Assembly (NCBI GenBank): GCA_027576995.1
Contig: JANBQC010000203.1
Span: forward strand, 1-42,843
DNA length: 42,843 bases
Direction: 5' to 3'
Origin: Dimargaris cristalligena
Lineage: Eukaryota > Kickxellomycota > Dimargaritomycetes > Dimargaritales > Dimargaritaceae
The notes beneath the pieces were generated by a model, which searched no databases, was not told where the DNA came from, and worked only from the letters and a program-made list of their open reading frames with translations. A program made the position numbers and the translations under genes. The first letter of the stretch is position 1, and every line of letters begins with the position of its first letter. Below are positions 33,001 through 42,843 of the stretch, in pieces.

Positions 33001-35669
33001 GACTCGACGAAGCCGCCGATTACAATCCAACCACGAACGTAGGGACTAAAAACTCCGCCCAACTTCAATTGATTACCGGAATTTACGAGGCGCTCCTGGA
33101 GAACGAGTTACTGATCGATGGCCGATCGGATACCTCGGTGCGGACGGTCCAAAGTCTCCACCGGAAATATTCGGCGCTGTTCGGTTTGATGCGTGAGAAG
33201 TGCGGTAGTGGGAGCACAGCCGGAAGTGGTGGTACCAAGAAGGGTAAGCGGCCAGCGGCCGCCAAGGTTTCGCCACTTCCGCTCAGCTTAACCAGCTTGT
33301 CGACCGTGGTTCATGTTCTTCGTCAATGCTACCCCTCACCTACACCTGCATCAAGTGGTGCAGCGGTCACCCCCAAGGCCCCCTATGCAGATGACCTCAC
33401 TCTAGTCGCCCGCTTGTTATCGATTGGCCACGCCCATTTAAAAGGTTTGATGGACCAACTGGGGGGTCCGGTCGCCAATGCCCTCGACCACCAACATTTA
33501 CTTGACTTCGCGGTTATTTTAGTACAAGCCTTCCTGCTGCCGTGGGTCCACATCGGCAGCCGTTTGGCCGACGATATCAGTCTCTCCCTACGGCAATCCG
33601 CCGGGGGAATCGTCTATACTGTGGCGGATAGCTGGGCCTTATGCCTCGCGTATTTAGTCCGGTACCATACCACCGACCTTCCGACCTTTCTCGACCGACT
33701 GATGGCCTGCCCCCGGTTTAAAGGGGCCAGCCCTTCCCCGGATCGATCGGCCGGGAGGGGGGGGCCAAGGGCGGTCGGATATGCCCGGCATGCCGGATGG
33801 CCCGATCTCGTGCATTTACTACAGGAGGTCATTGTGGCCATGGTATCGGAGAACACCCCCGCCTATACCGAAATCCGGCCGTTGCTTAATTGCTTGGATG
33901 TCCTCACCAGCCCCATCGGCTCCCAACGCCACCCGGCCCCCATTAGCCCCACCCATCCCGCCTTCCCCAGACTGTTCGAATGGCTTCGGCAGTTTTGTAT
34001 CCAGGTACCCATCGAAGAACTCACCCTGGTGCGCACCCTTTTCCGCCTGCTCCTCAACTGGGATACGGAACTAGGCGATAAGGCCGGGATTGTCCTCAAA
34101 ATAGCGACGGACCTGCATACGCTATTGGGTGACACGGTGCAGGATGAGGAAGGCGGCCATATTCCACCCACTGCCCCCGCCCTCCAGTTTGCCCTGGTGA
34201 CGAACCGGACCGCCCCGGCCATTGCCCTTTTTGTGGTGAATCGCATTGAAAATTACCTGGATGATACCGAATGGCTCATTCATCAGCTCCGGGATTTGGT
34301 TACGCTGACCAAAGGTAAGTTGTATTCCTTTTTTTATAATTTACAACTATTTTAGTAGGTTGGAGTAAGCCAATGTTGTGATGGTAGAAGGGCGAGTATA
34401 ACTGTAATCGTTGCATGGTGGTTATTATCCAGTGCTGGACCACCTAATGTTGCATCGCAGTTGATTTCCTTGGTGCATTAATGCATTATTGTTGTGGAAC
34501 ACTGAAACTCCCCTAAATTCAATTATTATTCCCCCTCGCTGCGTCTTTATTATAGCCCGAGCCCAAGTCCAAGACGGGTCGGAGGACGATACCGAGGTCC
34601 ATGAACAGCAAGCCAAGAAATTAGAACCTCTGCTGTATCGCAAACTATGCTTGGCCATTCAGACCCTCGTTGTTCTGGAACAGACTTGCCTTCCGTCTAC
34701 GGTTCCTGTTCCACTACTCCACGCCCTCCAACGAACCTACAAAGTCCTTGGTCAGCTCATCAAGCTTCAGTTGTTGGATGGGGGCACTGTAACGCAGGAC
34801 TTGGTGCGAACCGTCCAACTCGTAGGGGACGAACTATCCAAACAGCTGTACATATTTATACCCCAGTTCCAGGCGAAAGATTCCGAGGAAGTCATCCAAA
34901 CGGCCCAACGTTCAAAGAAACGTAAAGTGGGGGGGACCGGGAGCGGCACTAACAACGGGGCCGCCGCTAACAAACTAAAGACCAAGATAACCAAAGAGTC
35001 CCGCTTAATCCCTAACTTAGTCTACATGCTTGAGCAATTCGAACAGCTGGTGATCAAATTGTCCACCAAATCCAAAGTCAACCTCACCCAGTATTTGCGT
35101 CGTAGTACCGCCCATGACTTCCAGATTGTGCAGCAGCACTTAGCCGATATCGATTCCGAGCCGGAACTGGAGGAGGGGATAGAAGAAGTGAGGGATAGGG
35201 CCGAAGGGGAGGAGGATGATGATGATGAGGGTGAAGGCATTATGGATGAAGATGGTGGAGAAACAACCGAACGTAGGTCAGCAGCACCAAAGAACGGCCG
35301 TCGGAATCGTAAAGCAATCAAACCGGATGATGACGATGAAATTGCTCGCATCAAGCGGGAACATGCCGGAAAGAGTTCAAATAGTCGACCAAAGAATGGG
35401 GTTGCCACTGAGTTTGAGGATGCCGAAGCCGAGGACGACGATGATGATGATGAGGTAAGTTCATATGCTGATTCAAATTATTCTAGGGGTTGTTTCTAAA
35501 TAAGATTGTCAAGGTCGATGATCAACCACACCGACTAGAACCCAGCCCTAATCTTGGTACTCATTTTTTTTTAGCGATGTCTCACCTCTTGCCTTGGCTT
35601 TTGTATGTTACTATATCTATTTAGGATCTCACGAGTTTGCTAATGGAAGATCTGAATGATGGTTATTGA
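30089..35669 (+). CDS. FANCI: FANCI homologue, Fanconi anaemia ID2 complex subunit (seven exons)
   Basis: Exons: 30089-30184, 30392-30933, 31109-31175, 31306-31391, 31562-34314, 34556-35454, 35625-35669; 1495 codons, phases close. FANCI pairs with FANCD2 as a DNA clamp in interstrand-crosslink repair. Family-like blocks: SAFKDITFTTAQSDFFLSKV, DEIPPLVYQILLLIKG, ESIVLLHISFAVKQDQELG, IHRFETAVLDLVKG, HLMLVLRKHMFSRDLEGRQ and QQGPIRLKLYEGLV, in the order found in animal FANCI. An NLS-like KKRKVGG and a Lys/Arg-rich then Asp/Glu-rich tail follow. The human protein is 1328 residues; extra length comes from low-complexity inserts and the tail. At the place where human FANCI carries its ubiquitinated Lys (K523 by my recollection), this protein has Gln469 (LIFQHHRMV). 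The last exon (DLTSLLMEDLNDGY) is less certain than the rest. Confidence 0.88.
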
Positions 35670-36238
35670 TCTGACATCTTAGGTCTCCTATAATTGCAAT
35701 GGCACGATTATCCCAGACCATTTGGGGTTTCCATCCAATACAGAATTAAGTATTACTATATATTTCATCTGTAATCTAAGTAATCTATGTTGAGATGATA
35801 AATTTCCCAGATTCAAAAACTATACTAGGAATGAATAAAAGTTGCTGGCATACATTGGGGAATGGTATCTCAAAAGTCAATAATGGCTTGGACGAAATTG
35901 GTACAAATGTGTGCTGGGGGACTCAGTAATTCTCGTAGGAATATCGTTGGTTAATGATGCCACAGTAATTTGATCCAATGAAGTCGGCGCAATCAATACG
36001 AGGGTTCAACCGCACCAATCAAGTCATTTGAAACTTGGCCAAAGTCCATTACATTCGCTTACGATTTTTCACTTATAGTGGAAATGGTATTTTATTAACC
36101 AGAAATTGAACTGCTAGCATAATGGTGTCGGCAATTTAGATATAGTATAAAAACGACTATACGGCCACGCAAAAAAAAAATACAGTCGAGAATCTTTCTG
36201 ACGGACCCCTGGGCTGCATTAAACTTCACATACGACAT
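35670..36238. other. Convergent 3' spacer between FANCI and NOC4
   Basis: No gene is seen. An A10 run lies at about 36170-36180, just beyond the NOC4 stop on its 3' side. Confidence 0.6.
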
Positions 36239-39146
36239 TTAGGACAGATCCCAAAGATCATGGTAGGTATCACCTTCGATAAACAGACGGGGCGGGATTT
36301 GAGCGGCCAGGGCGGGGTCCTTATGGCTAGGCCGGTCCAATTCGGCGCTGAATAGCGTCGAGTAGGTATGATCCAGGAAGTCCTCGAGATCAAAAGGGTT
36401 GCGCGTAAACCGGTCGGAGAAGACCTTGGCCATGGTGGAAACCTGGGGAGCGTAATGGGACTGCAGGGTCTGGATTTCCCACAATGAACTTTCGAGGGCC
36501 TTGGCCTCTTTGGGGTCCGCGGCCGTATGGTCGTAGGGGTCGCTGGCCATCCACTTGTTCACGGTAGGAGTAGACTTCGGCTTGGCCTTAGCATCCGTCT
36601 CCTCCGCCTTGTCGGACTGGGCATTACCAGGTACCCGATGGATGAGTGGCATGCACGAGGCGTGGGCCTTCAGCAGATTATAAATCCACGGCAGCACCAC
36701 CAGGAGGGCGGCGGGTGGAGCATCAAGGGCTAAGCGGGCCATGCGTTTCGCGAACGCGGCGATGATGTAGGACGGCAAGTGCGTGGACGCCAAAAACAGG
36801 GAGGCCATGCGCAGGAAACGGGACCGGTACTTGACGTGGAAGAGCTGGCGGTCGAACAGCGCGTACAGTTTCAGATAAAAGTCGGCGTAGGTCAAGTTAT
36901 GCTCCTGCATCAGGGTGAACAGACTGTTGAGCGCGAGTACGCTGACGACGCCGCCCTGGGCGTAGGCCCGGGTGAGGAAGTCGCTCAGCGCGGGCGGGTA
37001 GTGCATGTACGGAATGATCCGCTTGTGCATCAGAAGCAAAATCTGTTTGTACAGGTCCAGGGAAAGGGGGAGTCCCAAATACGCCACCCACAGGTTTTCG
37101 AACGTTTTGGTGTGCTCGCTGGACCGTTGTACGGGATCGACGGGCTCGGGCCCCTCCTGATCGGTGGCACCGGCGACCTTACGTCTCTTGCGGGGATTGG
37201 CCGGTTCCTTCACCAAGGTGGCTGGGTCATTGGCCCAGAATTCGGTCACAGTGCCATCCACAACTGCTAAATTCTTGATGTTGGGCAGAATGCGGAAGAC
37301 GTTATTAATGAGGCATTGCGTATTGTAGCTCATTTTAGGCTGATGCGGACGGAATTTGGCCAATAAGTAAAGGAATGATTTTAGGACGGAGATAAAAATT
37401 TAAGGAGGGTTAGTTATAATCTGGACCATCAATAAATCTTAAAGGTGACCCGGTTACAAAATCGCCGAGATTTCCCTTGTACACGGATTCTGTTCCCAAT
37501 GGCCTCTTAGAGTATGAAATAAAAAACTTACCAAATCCCCGGTGCGGAATCCGACCTTATCGGAGGCAGGCATATCCTTACGAATATACTGCCTGGTAAC
37601 CAGCGCAAAACAGGATCGACAAATGGCAATTGATAAATAGTTGGTCAAGTTAGAGAGCGTATTAGTACAGAAGGTTAACCACGCCAGCTTAACGCCCTGG
37701 TATGTTTTCAAAAAAAAAAATTCGCACGAGGCAGAAAACCACACATCTCGGACTAGCTCGCAAACCGAACAAAGATCAATAAAGTGTCACACTATATAGT
37801 GGGAAACGCACTTACAAGGTACTCTTGATGAAGTGATAGCGCAGGTCGCCGTAGGCGCTCAGATAAGAGTTTAGGAGCACGTTGACGAAGTCATCCTTGA
37901 GCTGGTGGTGGGTAATAATAGCGCGAACCAATTTGGTATATAGGTACTCGCAGAATGTATACCGCTCGGCGGTCAAGCTACTCGCATTCGTCTGTTTCTG
38001 GATAACCTGGAGGATGAGGCGTAGCGAGGCAATCTATTTAGGGGAAAGAGCCGTGTAAATAATCAAAGTGACCATAAGGAAGTCCCCGAAATGTTAGTTA
38101 AACTATTCGAGAATGCTAGCACAAGCTATTTCAGTCAAAGGCACGATCCCCGAGGATCTCTGACTGACGGTTAGTCTGCAGTCTATAGTGGTGGTGTCTA
38201 GAACCAACAGGGCCGGCGATTCTAGAGTCCTGCCTTGGGTATAGGTCGATGAGGGGTCGCAGTAGACCAAGTGACTATCTATTCGCAATTACCTGAAGCG
38301 CCAAGTCACTATTAGAAATGATCCGAACGAGTTGTTGGGCAAACTGGCTGTATTGGTCAGCCAGCCACTTATTGACGGTTTGTTCGGGGGATAATTCTTG
38401 GTTGGCCACAGGGAGCTTGGATTTAGCAGGAAAGTCGATTTGGCCCCGGTCAACATATACTGCAAAAATGCGCTGGAGACTGTGGATACTGGCGTATATG
38501 ATTTCGGTATCCCTTCCCTGTGGGTTTATAAAGTCGGGGTATTGGGATATTTAAAATAAAGTATATCACCATTAGGAATCTGTAACATCATAGGGGATTG
38601 CATAATGCCGAGGCAGCTTGAAGTCCAAAATATAGACGCGCACTAGTATACAGATTGGCCAGAGGTCTATAAAAATAGTTGCCGTATCCAGGTATTTTAT
38701 TCCTGGACCAGCAGGCTGTCTTACCTTGGCGTATTCCAACAGGGACACGATGTTGTTGAGGAACTTGGGGCTGTCGTGGACTTGCTTTTCCAACTCCCGC
38801 ACGTTTTCAATAATCTTGGTGCTAGAGGGGCTTTTCTTGGTATCCACCGGCTAGAATCAGTAAAATATGGGAAAGGCAACCCCAATACATAGAGGGGATT
38901 CAAAAATGAACTACGTTAGCGTCGACCGAGATCTCATTGGACACCCAAGCGCGATCCCCGGGAGTACCCGAATACAAAAGCAGCAGGAGAGGCCCTCTCG
39001 GCTATCTCAATTAATACGAAAATCTTGGTCGGGGCCAATGTACATTGGTAGAGCTTAAAAGCAGCTAAACAGGCCAGCGAGAGTGCATAGGCAGCTCGGG
39101 GTCATTTCTTTACCTTGGCGGTTTTAATTGTCTTGGGGACTGCCAT
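36239..39146 (-). CDS. NOC4: Noc4/Utp19 ribosome-biogenesis factor (five exons)
   Basis: Exons (transcript order): 39146-39114, 38850-38725, 38517-38293, 38033-37816, 37328-36239; 563 codons, matching yeast Noc4 (552). Noc4 pairs with Nop14 in small-subunit pre-ribosome assembly in the nucleolus. The large last exon carries the CBF/Mak21-type domain: FENLWVAYLGLPLSLDLYK, HKRIIPYMHYPPALSDFL, GVVSVLALNSLFTLMQEHNL and FYLKLYALFDRQLFHVKYR, then RFLRMASLFLASTHLP. A basic RKRRK lies before it. Exons 1-4 supply the helical N-terminal half (ENVRELEKQVHDSPKFLNNI, QYSQFAQQLVRII, SAYGDLRYHF). Donors are GTAAAG, GTAAGA, GTAATT and GTAAGT. The last acceptor (ATGAG at 37330-37329) is weak, and the 487-nt final intron might hide another exon. 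Confidence 0.85.
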
Positions 39147-40235
39147 GGTCCTAATTCAAGCGAGTATGGTCGTCAATCGGGAATGTAAAAAATATATGAG
39201 AAAGGCAATCAACCAGCTAGGACTAAAGGCATGTGAATGGGGAAAAAGCCAATTCAGCCAATGTGACCCTCGTATACGAAGACACTCAATTAGCTCTTCT
39301 TTTTTTTCTCAATAGTAATTGATTACTTATAATTTCGCAAACTGAAATAGGCCGATTTTTACTACTTTTACAGGACTTCTCGTTCAGCTAGATAATCACG
39401 TGATTATTTTGCCCTGATATTACTCTCCCTCCTCCTTCTTTATAGTCATCACAATTATTTAGAAAGATTTGACAGGGCAGTGTGATTAGGGGAGTGGTTG
39501 GACAGAAACCACGGATATATGCCATTTTTAAGTAGATCCTCGATTGTCTAAAAAAGGAGTGTTAGAAAGACCTCATATCATCGGTTCAAGCCTAGTGTAA
39601 AAACCATGGTTTCAGTTATTAAGAGACCGTATGTCAGCCAACACATAAATGCATTTTGAATGTCCCGCCAAGTTGAATTCTATAAGCAACATGATTACCA
39701 CCTAGTGCAACTCTTATAATATAGTAATCATGCCTGGTTCATTAAGTATACAGGAGTTTTATTTTTGAAGTGCACAATAGAAATAAAAACGAAACTATAC
39801 CATGGGCCAAAACCAAAAACCAGGGAGAAATTGACTTGCGACTGATAGGTAAGACATCCCCGCCAGGGGGAATCTGAAGCTAGAAATAGTATAGAAGAGT
39901 AATAAAAATGGCTGTGACAAACGGGAATGTTACATGTAGTAAAAGAATATGAGTGCTATCATTGGGTACTTTGCCCAAGCCATGGCCAGAAAATTTGGTC
40001 AACAAAAACTAGAGATTGAATGGAAGTCACATACATATTCCATATAACGAGACAAATCAAGAAACAGCCAAATTGCCGATTTAGGGCGGGGGAGGGGGTG
40101 AAAAGAGAGCAGGCTTCTTGGACCGAAAATCTTCAACTGATGCAACAAGGTTCTCGTATGGCGTCGTATACGGGATCGTGCTTAACGAGGGAGGAAGAGA
40201 ACACCCCAACAAAAAATAACTAACTAACCCAGGTA
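39147..40235. promoter_or_regulatory. NOC4 promoter side and 3' flank of the 3D-domain gene
   Basis: 1.1 kb with no supported gene. It contains the 16-bp perfect palindrome at 39392-39407, about 250 bp upstream of the NOC4 start. Confidence 0.45.
39392..39407. promoter_or_regulatory. 16-bp palindrome centred on a CACGTG E-box
   Basis: ATAATCACGTGATTAT is its own reverse complement. TCACGTGA is the core bound by Cbf1-like and other bHLH factors in fungi. Its position upstream of NOC4 suggests a regulatory site. Confidence 0.5.
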
Positions 40236-41144
40236 TTAACTACCGATGGAACAGGTAGTAGGGACAATATCCACGGTACCCTCTGACACAACCGCATTAA
40301 GAGTTTTGTAGTTGGCCTCGGTCTCAACGTACCAGTCGATTTGGTTATTACCGAAGCTCCAGCCTTCGTCGTCGACTCGCACACAGCCATTGTGGGTTTT
40401 ACCATTGGGCAATTTGACTCCCTTAAGCTTAGCCACTTGCAAGGTGGTGCCGCGTTTCATGTCGTTCGCCGCGACGCTGTAGTACGGCACGAGCGTATTG
40501 TCTCCACTGCCAATGGCCCCGTCCGTCACCTCGAAACACATATAATTGCTGCAGGAGCAACTGCCGAGGTTAATGGTTTTGCCGTTCGCTAGGATGGCGG
40601 TTCCCTCCATCTTGGCCTTATCGGCAAAATCTTTGGTCACGGAAGCCAGTTTCTTTTTGTCGCAGGTGCCCAATACCACGTTGCCGGAGTCGGAACTTTC
40701 TTGCTTCTCGGACCAGTAGAAGGTGAGCTTGACCGATCGCGACTTGGTATTGGATTTCGAGCTCGATTTACTATCCGAGGAATCGTCATCGGAATCGCTG
40801 TCCTCCGAAGTATCCGATTTTTTGGACTTCGAAGATGACGAGGTATCATCATCAGAAGTGTCATCATCTTCCGAGCTTTCGGAGTCGCTGGACTTCTTGG
40901 AAGACTTGGATGAAGACGAATCATCGGAGGAATCATCGGAGGAATCATCGGAGGAATCATCGGAGGAGTCGGATTTCGAGCCCCGGCGCACAAGGGGAAG
41001 GGCTGCGTGGGGATTGGAGCTACCCGCCACCGCCCATTGCCCTACGGAGTAAGCCTCGGTAGTTGGAGGGCTAGGAAGCCAAACGGCAGCTAAGAATAGC
41101 ACAGCAACACCCAGCAGAGACATGAATCGATTGGAGTGGACCAT
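40236..41144 (-). CDS. Secreted Ser/Asp-repeat protein with C-terminal 3D (double-psi beta-barrel) domain
   Basis: Single exon, 302 codons from the ATG at 41144 (the open frame begins earlier but without ATG). An N-terminal signal peptide (MSLLGVAVLFLAAVWL core) is followed by PLVRRGSK, where Arg-Arg is a likely Kex2 site. Then comes a region of about 85 residues made almost only of Ser, Asp, Lys and Glu, including four SSDD units. The C-terminal half (from VKLTFYWSE) matches the 3D/MltA-like fold: GTTLQV, VRVDDEGW and the end motif IDWYV give the Asp triad D228, D258 or D259, and D270. Several cysteines (LGTCD, GSCSCS, MCF, NGCV, TTCS) suggest disulphides. Bacterial relatives act on peptidoglycan; in fungi such proteins are presumably wall- or glycan-associated. 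The catalytic role is unproven. Confidence 0.75.
   Translation of the reverse strand: MVHSNRFMSLLGVAVLFLAAVWLPSPPTTEAYSVGQWAVAGSSNPHAALPLVRRGSKSDSSDDSSDDSSDDSSDDSSSSKSSKKSSDSESSEDDDTSDDDTSSSSKSKKSDTSEDSDSDDDSSDSKSSSKSNTKSRSVKLTFYWSEKQESSDSGNVVLGTCDKKKLASVTKDFADKAKMEGTAILANGKTINLGSCSCSNYMCFEVTDGAIGSGDNTLVPYYSVAANDMKRGTTLQVAKLKGVKLPNGKTHNGCVRVDDEGWSFGNNQIDWYVETEANYKTLNAVVSEGTVDIVPTTCSIGS
40918..40968. repeat. 12-bp minisatellite encoding SSDD units
   Basis: Four near-identical copies of a 12-bp unit (ATCATCGGAGGA on the plus strand) lie inside the Ser/Asp region of the 3D-domain gene. Confidence 0.85.
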
Positions 41145-42173
41145 TCTGTATATTAAAGGAGAATTTCTGGGGGGCAACTAAAAACAGGAGTGGAAAGTGT
41201 AGGGGGGACGACAGACAAACTACTGAACTGAATATACTAAATGGCCAGCAAATAATATACTAAAATAACACCTCAACCTTAAGGATACTGTAATGGAAAC
41301 TGATGAAAAAGTAGGACTAAGTAAGAACAGAAAAATAATCGGAAGATTAAATAACGGGAGAGGATAATAGTATCGGAGGGTTGAGATGTAATCAATAGTT
41401 GGCGACGACCGGTAGGAAAAGAGAAGGCGATGTAGAAGCTGAATAGCATTTGGATAGCAGCTGGAACCAGCCGTATTTATAGAATTTTCCTAACCACTAC
41501 CTCAGACAGGGATCCCTGTACTTTGAACTCCCCCTCCTCCCTTGTAGACTTGAACATTAGCGAGCGACGTGCCCCCCCCTCTTCTCCCTATAGAGGAAAC
41601 GGCCATAGGATTACCCGACATGGAGCGCCATTATTTCGGCAACTTCCCGGCACCGGTCCACTATGACAATCGGCAAGTCTCATTATACTGACCCGATTGT
41701 CGATGGCCCGAGTCAACTTCGGTAGGGAGGGGCTCAGCCGAAGTGATCCGCAGCTGCCTCTCTTTAGAGCAAATAGGCGGACCGTTCGCCCTAGCCATTG
41801 GGCACTCCCCTAACACGCAGCTGATACTTAATAACCGCCCCCCCTGTTTTATCAAGAAGAGAGAAGAGCTCGAGTTGGCATGGCCGGGACAATAAATTTC
41901 CGATCCTTCTCGAGAGGAGAGGATCGTCAACCCAACGAGTGGTCGATTTCATCTAAAAAATATTAGCGTACCATTGGGTAGTTAGAAAACGAGAAAGGAT
42001 AAATATTGTTCCGCATGCCAAGGGGGTATGGTCTGGAAAGGTCCGGGGTACCAAATGTCCAGATGAAATTGCACATAGTGAATGGTGAATAAAGTGTGAG
42101 GGAGGCATCCCATGGCCCTGAAATTCGAAATATTCTTTAACGAACAGGTTGATATTTCACCCGTTCCCTCCCT

Positions 42174-42199
42174 TCTCTCTCTCTCTCTCTCTCTCTCTT
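42174..42199. repeat. (TC)n microsatellite
   Basis: An uninterrupted TC dinucleotide run of about 13 units. Confidence 0.9.
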
Positions 42200-42807
42200 T
42201 CAACGAAAGCCACATTACAGCATTTGAGGGGTTTCATTACTCGGTGTTCCTTATGGTTGTGTCCCCTGCCAAAGCCAAATTAGTTAAGACATTGTGTGTT
42301 GGAGCATAGGCATGCCCAATTACTAATTAAGCAGCTCAGTTATAAAATATATTGGCAATTAATGGTATAAATGCAGGGTAACCTATCTTGCTTAAAGTGT
42401 TGCCATGATAGTACCGATGAACACTAGGATTAAATAAAACAAGATTTTTTTCCTGCATTCATTCAAAACGTTTATTAAGCAATGGATATTTGGCAATTAC
42501 AAGTCCACACAAGAGCCAAATGGCCCCTACAATAAAGTACTAAGTCTACTACATAGGAATCCTACAGAATTTTAAGACTATGACCTAAATTTGTTGTTGT
42601 ACTGGTGTCTAAGGTGTATCAAACCCCCCTGATACATCATGAAAAAATCGGGTTTAGTTCAGTAAGTATTTATAGGGTATCAGACCATCTAATCCACCTT
42701 AATCCAGACACATTGGTGTCTACCCCTATTAGGTCTTATAGTACCATATGGGTAAAGTTCAACCCGACTATATAGGGTAAAATCCATATAGGGGGGCCAT
42801 CATATTT

Positions 42808-42821
42808 AGGTCACGTGACCT
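42808..42821. promoter_or_regulatory. 14-bp palindrome centred on a CACGTG E-box
   Basis: AGGTCACGTGACCT is its own reverse complement and contains GTCACGTGAC, an extended bHLH site. The gene it might serve lies outside the window. Confidence 0.45.
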
Positions 42822-42843
42822 TTAGAGGACGGACATAACCTTC

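Larger units (their letters stand above)
41145..42843. promoter_or_regulatory. Upstream region of the 3D-domain gene and unassigned window end
   Basis: A TATA-like TATAAATA (minus strand, 41474-41481) lies 330 bp before the 3D-domain start. No coding frame is supported on either strand beyond it; frames of 65-89 codons there have no family features. Confidence 0.45.

Noticed and set aside
37454..37744. 96-codon minus-strand frame as an extra NOC4 exon
   Set aside because: No acceptor in phase with the exon 4 donor leads into this frame without a stop; kept only as an open question.
40918..40968. CRISPR-like or regulatory repeat array
   Set aside because: The 12-bp units are in frame and encode SSDD; this is a coding minisatellite without spacers.

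Overview
The window looks like nuclear DNA of a fungus, most likely an early-diverging ('zygomycete-grade') lineage. GC-rich coding blocks sit in AT-rich spacers, introns are short and GT-AG, genes lie on both strands without operons, and a tRNA-Ser(CGA) carries an intron right after base 37. Typical fungal proteins are present (Leu2-type dehydrogenase, Vms1, Ppn2, Sec9, Noc4), together with a FANCI homologue, a Fanconi-pathway gene absent from the familiar yeasts. A secreted 3D-domain protein also fits an early-diverging fungus. Assignment to a particular order (e.g. Dimargaritales/Kickxellomycotina) would be a guess.

Layout. 1-2045: AT-rich DNA with 57-bp tandem repeats and a decayed Ty1/copia 3' end. 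2046-5393 (-): one intronless frame fusing 3-isopropylmalate dehydrogenase to both halves of an isopropylmalate-isomerase-type aconitase, the most unusual object here. 6196-8286 (-): Vms1/ANKZF1 ribosome-rescue peptidyl-tRNA hydrolase. 8287-10684: no gene seen. 10685-11024 (+): small secreted protein with a broken or mis-spliced frame. 11589-12692 (-): Ppn2-like endopolyphosphatase. 14069-18699 (-): DNA topoisomerase III in eight exons. 19811-20848 (-): Sec9/SNAP-25 t-SNARE. 21519-23645 (+): M49-like metallopeptidase with two possible starts. 25421-25597 (+): 58-residue secreted peptide. 27223-28364 (+): repeat-bearing putative secreted protein with conflicting frames. 28788-28967 (-): possible orphan terminal exon. 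29686-29788 (+): tRNA-Ser. 30089-35669 (+): FANCI in seven exons. 36239-39146 (-): Noc4 in five exons, convergent with FANCI. 40236-41144 (-): secreted Ser/Asp-repeat protein with a 3D domain. 41145-42843: promoter-like DNA with a microsatellite and an E-box palindrome.

How the genes fit together. They are mostly housekeeping genes with no shared pathway: amino-acid synthesis (LEU fusion), ribosome quality control and assembly (VMS1, NOC4), polyphosphate turnover (PPN2), secretion (SEC9) and DNA repair (TOP3, FANCI). The less conserved secreted genes lie in the AT-rich spacers. Exon models for TOP3, FANCI and NOC4 were built by hand from GT/AG signals, reading phase and family motifs. All phases close, but no transcript data were available.
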